Positions 28,048 through 34,878 of a DNA stretch of 49,983 nucleotides are shown here, one piece after another. A model generated the notes under the pieces. It was not told the DNA's origin and searched no databases. It was given only the letters and a program-made list of their open reading frames with translations. The DNA lies in contig NZ_NRCJ01000017.1 in assembly GCF_003129965.1 (NCBI RefSeq), forward strand, positions 1-49,983. Direction: 5' to 3'. Position numbers and translations under genes: made by a program. Source of the DNA: Aggregatibacter kilianii. Lineage in GTDB: Bacteria > Pseudomonadota > Gammaproteobacteria > Enterobacterales > Pasteurellaceae. How positions within the stretch are numbered: the first letter of the stretch is position 1; each line of letters starts with the position of its first letter.

Positions 28048-29343
28048 TCAACGATATTTGTCTAAAAAACGATAATAGTTCACGCCGATTTTTAACGCCA
28101 GATTCTTCACCAGCTTGCCGCCGAACACCGAAGGCACTTTTAACTTGCCGAAAATCGCCAGACGTTCGTCATTGCCCAAAATGGCTTCCGCCACAATGCG
28201 CCCTGCCAATCCGGTGAGCGCCACGCCGTGTCCGGAATAGCCTTGAGCAAAATAAAGATGCGGCGAAATACGTCCGAAGTGCGGGTTGGCATTGAGGGTC
28301 ATGTCCACCGGTCCGCCCCAGCCGTAGTCGATTTTAACGTTTTCCAGCTGCGGAAAAACGTGCAGCATATTGCCGCGCATCACCTCAATCATGTCCTTTT
28401 CCGAACTGGAATCGCTGCCGAACAGCAAGCGGTTGTCGGCGCTTAAACGGTAATAATCCAGCAGATAATTGCTGTCACACACGGACATGCCGTTATTAAT
28501 CACCGAATCGGCGGTGGCTTGATCGAGGGGCTCGGTGGCGATAATAAAACTTTCCACCGGCAAAATTTTGCGTGCAATGCCGTGATGAATGCTTTTCGGT
28601 AGCGCGTCGATATAAGCGTTGGTCGCTAACACCACGTCTTTGGCGACAACCGCACTTTGATCGGTAATGACTTCAATTTCCGTCGCCTTTTCACGCAAAT
28701 CCACCACCGGCGATTGCTCATAAATGCGCACGCCCAGATCCAAACAGGCTTTCGCCAAACCGAGGCAATAATTTAGCGGGTGCAAATGTCCGGAATTACT
28801 GTCGTATAACGCGCCGCAATAAATTTTGCTGCCCAAATGTTGCTCCAGTTTTGCCTTGTCCCACAGCTGCATATTCTGATAGCCGAAAATCTCGTGGCTG
28901 GCTTTCTCAACGGCGATTAAATCCTCCATGCGACGTTCATTTAACGCCAACGTGGCATAGCCTTTTTTCCAGTCGCATTGAATGCCGTACTTATTAATGC
29001 GTTCGTCGATAATATCAATGGCCTCCAACGACATTTGCCACAGCTTACGGGCGGTTTCCAAGCCCACCTGCGCGATATATTCGTCAATACCGTCCTCAAA
29101 GCCGTTAATCGCCTGCCCGCCGCTACGCCCCGACGCGCCGAAGCCCACCCGCGCGCCTTCCAGCACGATCACGCTTTTGCCTTGCTCGGCAAGCTCCAAC
29201 GCGGTGGATAAACCGAAAAAACCCGCCCCGACGACACACACATCGGCGGATTCTTTTTGGCTTAACGGCGGCAACTCAAAATGTTGGTTGCGGGTGGCGG
29301 AATAATAGGATTCGATATGTTCTTGATGTGAAAACGCTAGCAT
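28048..29343 (-). CDS. FAD-dependent amine oxidase (PuuB-like)
   Basis: A DAO-family flavoprotein of 431 residues. The Rossmann motif is VCVVGAGFFGLSTALELAE. The string GFGASGRSGGQ and the C-terminal YFAQGYSGHGVALTGLAGR match gamma-glutamylputrescine oxidase PuuB and relatives. NYLLDYYRLSADNRLLFG is almost the same as in E. coli PuuB. PuuA, C and D are not here, so the true substrate (a putrescine derivative or another amine) is open. I chose the ATG at 29341-29343. It stands apart from the ABC genes, with 132 bases to the binding-protein start. Confidence 0.82.
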   Translation of the reverse strand: MLAFSHQEHIESYYSATRNQHFELPPLSQKESADVCVVGAGFFGLSTALELAEQGKSVIVLEGARVGFGASGRSGGQAINGFEDGIDEYIAQVGLETARKLWQMSLEAIDIIDERINKYGIQCDWKKGYATLALNERRMEDLIAVEKASHEIFGYQNMQLWDKAKLEQHLGSKIYCGALYDSNSGHLHPLNYCLGLAKACLDLGVRIYEQSPVVDLREKATEIEVITDQSAVVAKDVVLATNAYIDALPKSIHHGIARKILPVESFIIATEPLDQATADSVINNGMSVCDSNYLLDYYRLSADNRLLFGSDSSSEKDMIEVMRGNMLHVFPQLENVKIDYGWGGPVDMTLNANPHFGRISPHLYFAQGYSGHGVALTGLAGRIVAEAILGNDERLAIFGKLKVPSVFGGKLVKNLALKIGVNYYRFLDKYR

Positions 29344-29475
29344 AAAAAAGGCCTGTAATGGAAAGTGGGTGCATATTACTACGCAAAGGGGAGATGTCAA
29401 TATTTGCCGCGAAGGCCGGAAAAGTGCGGTAGGTTTTTCGAGTATTTTGGGAGGTGAAAAACGCGGTAGGTTTTA

Positions 29476-29503
29476 ACCGCACTTTGAGGTGTTAAAGTGC
29501 GGT
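29476..29503. repeat. USS inverted pair at the end of the dimer glycosylase gene
   Basis: ACCGCACTTT / AAAGTGCGGT with an 8-base loop; the glycosylase stop codon begins in the right arm. It lies between that gene and the PuuB-like gene, both on the minus strand. No strong T run, so terminator activity is uncertain. Confidence 0.7.
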
Positions 29504-29898
29504 CATTTTTCCACATGAATTTTATGTGCCGTAAATCTCGCTTTTGCAGGCATGCGTTCACGAATGCGTTCGCGATTGAGCGCCAGCGCCGGTTCGGTGG
29601 GTTCGTAATCCAGCCATAAAGCGGGATCCGATGGTAAATCGTCGTTCCAAATGTATTGCACGTTAAAACCGCGCGCTTTGCATTCGGCGTGCAAGAGGTC
29701 GTAGCGTTTTTTCAGAAATGCCATTTTATTGAAGAAAAAGCGCACATGCCCTTCGCCTAATTTGTATTCCGTAGGTTGTCCTTTCAAGTGAAATTTGCCT
29801 TTGGCGACAGCGTTGGGAATGCGGGTAAGTTCGCGATGTTCGGCGAGTAAATGCTGATCGCACAATTCGGCGGGCGGCACAAGGTTGATTCGGGTCAT
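29503..29898 (-). CDS. Pyrimidine dimer DNA glycosylase (T4 endonuclease V-like)
   Basis: A DNA repair enzyme that cuts the glycosyl bond of UV pyrimidine dimers and then nicks the abasic site. It has 131 residues. MTRINL at the start gives Thr2 as the catalytic amine after Met removal. Glu23 in LLAEHREL matches the essential glutamate of T4 DenV, and GEGHVRFFFNKM, FLKKRYDLLHAECKARGFN follow the phage enzyme closely. GGAAAA precedes the ATG. The family is best known from phage and scattered bacteria, and no phage genes are near. USS sequences surround it, so it is long resident or well adapted. Confidence 0.9.
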   Translation of the reverse strand: MTRINLVPPAELCDQHLLAEHRELTRIPNAVAKGKFHLKGQPTEYKLGEGHVRFFFNKMAFLKKRYDLLHAECKARGFNVQYIWNDDLPSDPALWLDYEPTEPALALNRERIRERMPAKARFTAHKIHVEK

Positions 29899-29986
29899 TG
29901 TTTTTCCAGATTAAGCGGATAATGAGGCGACATACTAGAAGAAAGCCGACGCGGCGTCCAGCGTATTTTTCGCACTCCTCCGATTT

Positions 29987-30005
29987 GATAACGAATCTTA
30001 TTTGA
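29987..30005. promoter_or_regulatory. Weak Fur-like site before the orphan binding-protein gene
   Basis: GATAACGAATCTTATTTGA matches 11 of 19 positions of the classical Fur box. It lies 55-73 bases before the ATG, upstream of a TATACT (30036-30041). Low confidence. Confidence 0.25.
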
Positions 30006-30059
30006 ATAATATCCAACGGTTTTAATCAACCTTTTTATACTTAACATTAGGATATTGCT

Positions 30060-31166
30060 ATGAAACAAACCGTTCTACGTCGCCTTTTAGTTGCCGCCTT
30101 ATTGGCGTTCGGTATGCAGGCACAGGCTGAAGTAAAAACCATTAAAGATGTGCTGGGGCGTGAGGTGAAGGTGGACGTGCCGGTAAAAAACGCGGTGCTG
30201 GGCTTTTATTATCCCGATTATATTGCGGTTACCGGCGTAGAGAACTTCAAGCATATTGCGGGCATTTCCCGTGAATTCTGGGAGAAATTTAACCCGGGCA
30301 GTTGGGTGCTATTCAGTGAGAAAATGCCGGAGCTGAAGAACATTGCCGATGTGGGCAATGTGAATACAGGCACGTTTTCCACGGAAAAAACCTTAGCCTT
30401 AAAGCCTGATGTCTTAATTCTGGCGGAATGGCAATATCAAACCTTGGCGAGCGAATTGCCGCGGATCGAACAAGCGGGCGTGCCGATTGTGGTGGTGGAT
30501 TTTAATGCGCAAACCGTTGAGCGCCACACTCAAAGCGCACGTATTTTCGGACAACTTGCAGGCACCGAAGCGCGTGCGGAGAAAATCGCCAAGGAGTACG
30601 CCGACGGTATCGCCGACATTCAAAAGCGCGTGAAAGCCGCCAATCAACCGAAACCGAAAATTTATATTGAATTCGGTAACAAAGGCCCGGGCGAATACAG
30701 CTTCACGTTCGGTAAAAATATGTGGGGCGCCATTGCCGACACCGTCGGCGGCGATAATGTCAGTGCGCCTTTCGTGGAAAATTGGGGGCCGATCAACGCG
30801 GAGCAATTGCTGACCGCCAAACCGGAGGTGGTGATTATTTCCGGCACGGAAATGGGACACGACACCAACGCGGAAATGATGTCCATGGGCATCGGTATTA
30901 CGGAGGATGACGCGCAAAAACGTCTTAAAGGTTTCACTCAACGTCCCGGTTGGAACGAGCTTCCGGCAGTGAAAAATCATCGGGTGTACGGCATTTATCA
31001 CACCGCGTCTCGCTCCATGGTGGATTTAGCCAGTGCGCAATTTATGGCGAAAACCCTGTATCCGCAGGCATTTGCCGATGTGGATCCGCAAAAGACTTTT
31101 ATGGATTTCCACAAAAACTACTTGCCGATCACGCCGACGGGCACATTTTTCATTCATCTGAAATAA
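30060..31166 (+). CDS. Orphan ABC binding protein, iron/siderophore (BtuF/FepB) class
   Basis: A periplasmic binding protein of 368 residues. A Sec signal ends around AQAE. The Peripla_BP_2 domain follows: IKDVLGREVKVDVPVKN at the start, KPDVLILAEW and GVPIVVVDF in lobe one, and GDNVSAPFVENWGPINAEQLLTAKPEVVIISG in lobe two. This class binds ferric siderophores, heme or cobalamin. AGGA precedes the ATG. No permease or ATPase gene follows; the next gene is convergent. It must therefore work with a transporter encoded elsewhere, or be a remnant. The ligand cannot be told from sequence. Confidence 0.8.
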   Translation: MKQTVLRRLLVAALLAFGMQAQAEVKTIKDVLGREVKVDVPVKNAVLGFYYPDYIAVTGVENFKHIAGISREFWEKFNPGSWVLFSEKMPELKNIADVGNVNTGTFSTEKTLALKPDVLILAEWQYQTLASELPRIEQAGVPIVVVDFNAQTVERHTQSARIFGQLAGTEARAEKIAKEYADGIADIQKRVKAANQPKPKIYIEFGNKGPGEYSFTFGKNMWGAIADTVGGDNVSAPFVENWGPINAEQLLTAKPEVVIISGTEMGHDTNAEMMSMGIGITEDDAQKRLKGFTQRPGWNELPAVKNHRVYGIYHTASRSMVDLASAQFMAKTLYPQAFADVDPQKTFMDFHKNYLPITPTGTFFIHLK

Positions 31167-31206
31167 GTTAAAAAACGCGGTGAAAAACCACCGCACTTTT
31201 CATGCT

Positions 31207-31229
31207 CCCCTCTTTAGAAAAAAGAGGGG
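31207..31229. terminator. Hairpin between convergent binding-protein and patatin genes
   Basis: CCCCTCTTT / AAAGAGGGG stem with a 5-base loop, preceded by a USS at about 31190. It has no long T run after the stem in either direction, so terminator strength is uncertain. Confidence 0.6.
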
Positions 31230-31234
31230 ACGCA

Positions 31235-32599
31235 TCATTGCAACGCCTCTAACGCCTGATGATATTCCTGCGATTGTTCCAGCAAAATCTTGGCGGCTTC
31301 GCGCAGTTTATCCACATCGGATTCCGGCAAATAGAAAGATGTGCCGATATTAAGCACTTCTTTTTTCAATCGGCCTTCCGGCAAATGGCGTAAACTCAAA
31401 TTCACAAAATAAATCCGAATCTTCACGTCTTTTTTACGCTTGGCGTAAGCGTTCCATTGATCGGCAAATTTTTGCGAATATCGCACCGTCGATTCCGTGG
31501 CTTTATCAATGGGCACGCTAATCACCGTGTTCACCACCTCCCGTACACCCGGCACATCCGCCGAGGTATCAATTTGGCTGGTGCGCTCATTTTGCGCATT
31601 CACGTTCACCACCACAATGTTGCGCAGGTTGGATTTTTTCAGTTCCGCATACAATTTGCGCATGCTCAACAAATTGGACATATCCAATAAACTTGCCAAG
31701 CCCAGATTGTCCGTCAACCCGCCGTCCACCAAATGCAAATAGGTTTTATCAGAGTTATTTTGATAGCGCGCCAGACGTTTTTTCATCGCTTCAAAGTTGT
31801 TCAACAACAGGCGATTGCCGGGGAGCGCGGCAAGCCTGTCTTTTTTCGTGTCGATATGACAAGCGCCGCCATGATTATTCAGCGTAATGGGAGAAAAGAT
31901 TAACGGCACGGCGCTGGACGCCGCCACCGCGCGGGCAATTTCAATATCGTTTAAATCCAGACAAAGCCAATCGAAGAAATCTTGCGTAAAAGACACTTTT
32001 TCGCCCGCCGTCATATCGGTGGCGCTGATGACGGCAAAGGGACCTTTACGTTGTTGGACGAGATCGGCAAATTTTTTCCCCTTATACAACGCAAGATTCA
32101 GCTGTTCCTGTAATAAATCGCTGCGCCCGAATTGCGGTGAAGTGAGTCGCGGCACATTGCCTACCGACAGCACCTCATTAATCACTTTTTTCTGAAAATC
32201 TTTTTTCAAAAAGGATTCCTTAAATTTCGGAATAACATCCTGCCCTTCCAAGGCGAAATACGCCGCCAACACCGAACCGCCCGACACACCGTACACCACA
32301 TCAATGTTTTGCAACAAAGTGTCGCCTTTTTCCGTCGGGCGCACCGGCGTATGTTGGAACTGTTCCAACACCCCGTACCCCAAAGACGCCGCCCGCGATC
32401 CGCCGCCGGAAAAGGTCACAATCACCAGATTTTCTTTTTCCAACGCCTGTTGCATGGTGTTTTCCAAACGATAACCTGTTTGCGGATCGATTTGTTCAAG
32501 GGTTTTGGCAGGTTGATAAAGAACAGAATGACAGGCGGCAAGCAACAAAACACAGCCGCATAACAACGCAAATCTGAAAGGGAAATGGACGCGTTTCAT
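31235..32599 (-). CDS. Patatin-like phospholipase, lipoprotein
   Basis: A predicted lipid acyl hydrolase of 454 residues attached to the membrane by a lipobox (LLLAAC, Cys23). The patatin signature is complete: oxyanion loop FSGGGSRAASLGYG, nucleophile Ser106 in GVSGG, and the catalytic aspartate in VDGGLTDNLG. It may turn over envelope phospholipids, or act on foreign membranes; the substrate is unknown. AAGGA precedes the ATG. It appears to be a single-gene unit. The lipoprotein signal argues for a periplasmic location. Confidence 0.88.
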   Translation of the reverse strand: MKRVHFPFRFALLCGCVLLLAACHSVLYQPAKTLEQIDPQTGYRLENTMQQALEKENLVIVTFSGGGSRAASLGYGVLEQFQHTPVRPTEKGDTLLQNIDVVYGVSGGSVLAAYFALEGQDVIPKFKESFLKKDFQKKVINEVLSVGNVPRLTSPQFGRSDLLQEQLNLALYKGKKFADLVQQRKGPFAVISATDMTAGEKVSFTQDFFDWLCLDLNDIEIARAVAASSAVPLIFSPITLNNHGGACHIDTKKDRLAALPGNRLLLNNFEAMKKRLARYQNNSDKTYLHLVDGGLTDNLGLASLLDMSNLLSMRKLYAELKKSNLRNIVVVNVNAQNERTSQIDTSADVPGVREVVNTVISVPIDKATESTVRYSQKFADQWNAYAKRKKDVKIRIYFVNLSLRHLPEGRLKKEVLNIGTSFYLPESDVDKLREAAKILLEQSQEYHQALEALQ

Positions 32600-32867
32600 G
32601 ACAGTATCCTTTTGGTGAGCTTGGATAAAATTTATTCTACAACGCTTGTGTGAAAGGGAAAAGTGCGGCGGTTTTTCTCAGCATTTTTTATCCCATGCTA
32701 GCGCAGGCTTCACGGTATAACGCTGTAACCTGCCGATATAAAAGGCACAGGTTAGGATATGCGCGTTATCAGAGGGATAATTTTCATTTACTCAAAAACA
32801 CCAATCTGGAATTACCGCCTAATCCCACCTATAATGCCTCCGATTCAATCAACTATCGAGGTAAAAA

Positions 32868-33449
32868 ATGGCTTTACAACCCGTACCCCTAGAAAAATTC
32901 TACCTCCTGCTCAACCACGGCCCCACCGTGATGGTGTCCGCCAAACACGACGGCGTGGAAAACGTCATGTCTGCCGCATGGTCTTGCGTGCTGGATTTTT
33001 ATCCCAATCCCAAAGTTACCATCGTTTTGGACAAAGCCGCCTACACACGCGGACTGGTCGAAGGCAGCGGCTATTTTGCCCTGCAAGTGCCGTTTGCAAG
33101 TCAGGCACAAACCGTCATCGCGATGGGGCAAAGCCGCAAGGACAATCCGAACAAACTCGCCGACAACGGCATAGAACTGTTTTACCAAAGCGACGCGGAT
33201 ATTCCGCTGGTCAAAGGCTGCTCTGCCTATATTTTGTGCAAACTCATCCCCGAGCCGCACAACCAGCAAAACCACGATCTGTTTATCGGTCAAGTTATCG
33301 CTGCCTATGCCGACGACCGCGTGTTCCGCAATGGGCATTGGGAATTTGACGAAGTGGGCGACGAGTTGAAAAACCTGCACTATGTCGCAGGCGGGCAGTT
33401 TTATATTACGGGCAAAGGCATCAATGTCAAAAGCGATATGCCGTTCTAA
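32868..33449 (+). CDS. Flavin reductase-like domain protein
   Basis: A 193-residue FMN-binding split-barrel protein. The pattern GPTVMVSAKHDGVENVMSAAWSCVLDFYPN and KVTIVLDKAAYTRGLVEGSGYFAL fits the flavin reductase-like family; the substrate is unknown. GAGGT precedes the ATG and TATAAT (32830-32835) is a possible -10. Of 17 leucine codons, 12 are CTG or CTC, whereas neighbouring genes mostly use TTA and TTG. No USS lies in the gene. These point to gain by transfer from a GC-richer donor, perhaps a Neisseria-like bacterium, which is inference. The 268 bases upstream hold one USS-like 8-mer and a 7-bp inverted repeat (32726-32754) and no other gene. Confidence 0.8.
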   Translation: MALQPVPLEKFYLLLNHGPTVMVSAKHDGVENVMSAAWSCVLDFYPNPKVTIVLDKAAYTRGLVEGSGYFALQVPFASQAQTVIAMGQSRKDNPNKLADNGIELFYQSDADIPLVKGCSAYILCKLIPEPHNQQNHDLFIGQVIAAYADDRVFRNGHWEFDEVGDELKNLHYVAGGQFYITGKGINVKSDMPF

Positions 33450-33475
33450 TTGAGTCACTCACGTGGTTAAGTTAT

Positions 33476-33514
33476 AAGTGCGGTCGAATTTTGTATTGAA
33501 TTTTGACCGCACTT
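33476..33514 (+). terminator. USS hairpin after the flavin reductase-like gene
   Basis: AAGTGCGGTC / GACCGCACTT, a perfect 10-bp stem with a 19-base loop, 26 bases after the stop codon. Likely terminator and uptake site. Confidence 0.7.
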
Positions 33515-33540
33515 TGCTTTGCTCCATAACAGTTTGATAG

Positions 33541-33675
33541 TCAACCAAATAAGTTAAATATTGAGTTCACAGGGATTAAAGTAGTTGACCCGGGTTTAAT
33601 GCGTTCCTCGTTTTCATAACGAATATAGTCATGTATTGCCCATCCGAAACTCGTCACATGGTCGCTCACTTTACT
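33541..33675 (-). pseudogene. Remnant of an IS3-family transposase C-terminus
   Basis: A short open stretch on the minus strand reads AIHDYIRYENEERI (33598-33639), then an IPV in the place of the usual SPV, and ends at TGA (33541-33543). That is the hallmark end of IS3/IS150-type OrfB transposases (Y-I-x-Y-x-N-x-x-R-I, then SPVxYR). A TAA interrupts the frame at 33676-33678, and nothing upstream looks like the DDE domain. GCCCATCC at 33638 recurs inverted at 33696-33703, suggesting rearrangement. This and the USS hairpin are all I see in the 415 bases between the flavin reductase and ubiA genes. Confidence 0.55.
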
Positions 33676-33864
33676 TTAAGCTTCGTGGGGCTAAAGGATG
33701 GGCATTAAAAACCGTGTTCTCAGGAACTTTATTATATCAGATTTAATCTTTTGCTAATTAATCAGCCGGATTTTAGACAACGACAAATAACTTGTTAGAA
33801 AAATGTTACCCTCAATGGCGATTTACCGTAAAATGGGTACATTTATTTCGCCTTGAATAGATTT

Positions 33865-34728
33865 ATGTTTTCCAAAGAAAAGTTAATTGCTTATGCTCAG
33901 CTCATGCGTTTAGACCGTCCCATCGGCACATTATTGTTATTGTGGCCGACGTTGTGGGCGTTGTTTTTATCGGTCAAGGGCATGCCGCAATTTTCCATTT
34001 TGCTGATTTTTGTGTTGGGCGTGATTTTCATGCGTGCCGCCGGGTGTGTAATTAACGACTACGCCGATCGACACATTGACGGGCAGGTGAAACGCACGGC
34101 GAATCGTCCGCTGGCAACAGGGCGTGCCACGGCGCGGGAAGCCAAAACGTTGTTTATTCTGCTACTTGCCTGTTCGCTGATGTTGGTATTGTTCCTCAAT
34201 TACTACGCCATTGCGTTGTCTTTCATCGGCGCGTTGCTGACGTTGATTTATCCTTTCATGAAGCGCTACACCCATTTGCCGCAGTTGTTTTTGGGCATGG
34301 CGTTCGGTTGGTCGATTCCCATGGCATACGGCGCATCCATCGAGCAACTGCCGCCGGAGTGCTGGATTTTATTCGTCGCCAACCTTGCGTGGACAGTCGC
34401 CTACGACACGCAATATGCCATGGTGGATCGTGATGATGATTTGCGTATCGGGGTGAAGTCCACCGCCATTTTATTTGCGCAATATGACAATAAAATCATC
34501 ACTATTCTGCAACTCATTACTCTCGGTTTGCTTTATTGGCTCGGTAAACTCAATCATTTCCATCTGAGTTATTTCCTTATGCTCGGCGTGGCGACCTTAT
34601 TTTTTGTGTATCAATGTCGTTTAATCAAACACCGCAAAAGAGAAGATTGTTTCAAAGCTTTTTTAAACAACAATTATTTTGGCATGATGGTGTTTATTGC
34701 GGTGTTGTGCGGCATATTCGTTCACTAA
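33865..34728 (+). CDS. ubiA: 4-hydroxybenzoate octaprenyltransferase
   Basis: UbiA attaches the polyprenyl tail to 4-hydroxybenzoate in ubiquinone synthesis, in the inner membrane. It has 287 residues from the ATG at 33865, aligning with E. coli UbiA at [21 protein letters not shown]; a TTG 12 bases earlier is an alternative start. The two Mg-diphosphate motifs are [19 protein letters not shown] and [20 protein letters not shown]. About nine membrane helices are visible. Its usual partner ubiC is not next to it. Presence of a ubiquinone gene fits NapGH use of ubiquinol. Confidence 0.95.
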   Translation: MFSKEKLIAYAQLMRLDRPIGTLLLLWPTLWALFLSVKGMPQFSILLIFVLGVIFMRAAGCVINDYADRHIDGQVKRTANRPLATGRATAREAKTLFILLLACSLMLVLFLNYYAIALSFIGALLTLIYPFMKRYTHLPQLFLGMAFGWSIPMAYGASIEQLPPECWILFVANLAWTVAYDTQYAMVDRDDDLRIGVKSTAILFAQYDNKIITILQLITLGLLYWLGKLNHFHLSYFLMLGVATLFFVYQCRLIKHRKREDCFKAFLNNNYFGMMVFIAVLCGIFVH

Positions 34729-34768
34729 TTGTTCCATTCGAAATAAGCGATAACTTCTTACACGGTAA

Positions 34769-34790
34769 GAATTTGCACTAGATCACAAAA
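34769..34790. promoter_or_regulatory. CRP-like site upstream of the TonB-dependent receptor
   Basis: AATTTGCACTAGATCACAAA matches 15 of 22 positions of the CRP consensus, including ten contiguous bases CTAGATCACA. It is one-sided and unproven. Confidence 0.4.
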
Positions 34791-34791
34791 A

Positions 34792-34843
34792 TACAAATTA
34801 TTCTCAAACGCATCTATTTTTTGTATTGCTTCTTTTTTATAAT
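34792..34843 (+). promoter_or_regulatory. Fur-like box and promoter of the TonB-dependent receptor
   Basis: TACAAATTATTCTCA (34792-34806) reads on the minus strand as TGAGAAT-A-ATTTGTA; the first half-site of the 7-1-7 Fur pattern is perfect and the second has 4 of 7. A perfect TATAAT lies at 34838-34843, 35 bases before the ATG. Iron repression would suit the gene. Confidence 0.42.
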
Positions 34844-34878
34844 CTCCGCGCAGTTTTTTAACTTCAAGGAAGCAAAAT

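Noticed and set aside
33637-33704. GCCCATCC / GGATGGGC inverted repeat as a structured RNA or riboswitch
   Set aside because: The left arm falls inside the transposase remnant, the inner part shows no further consistent pairing, and it does not match a riboswitch class I know.
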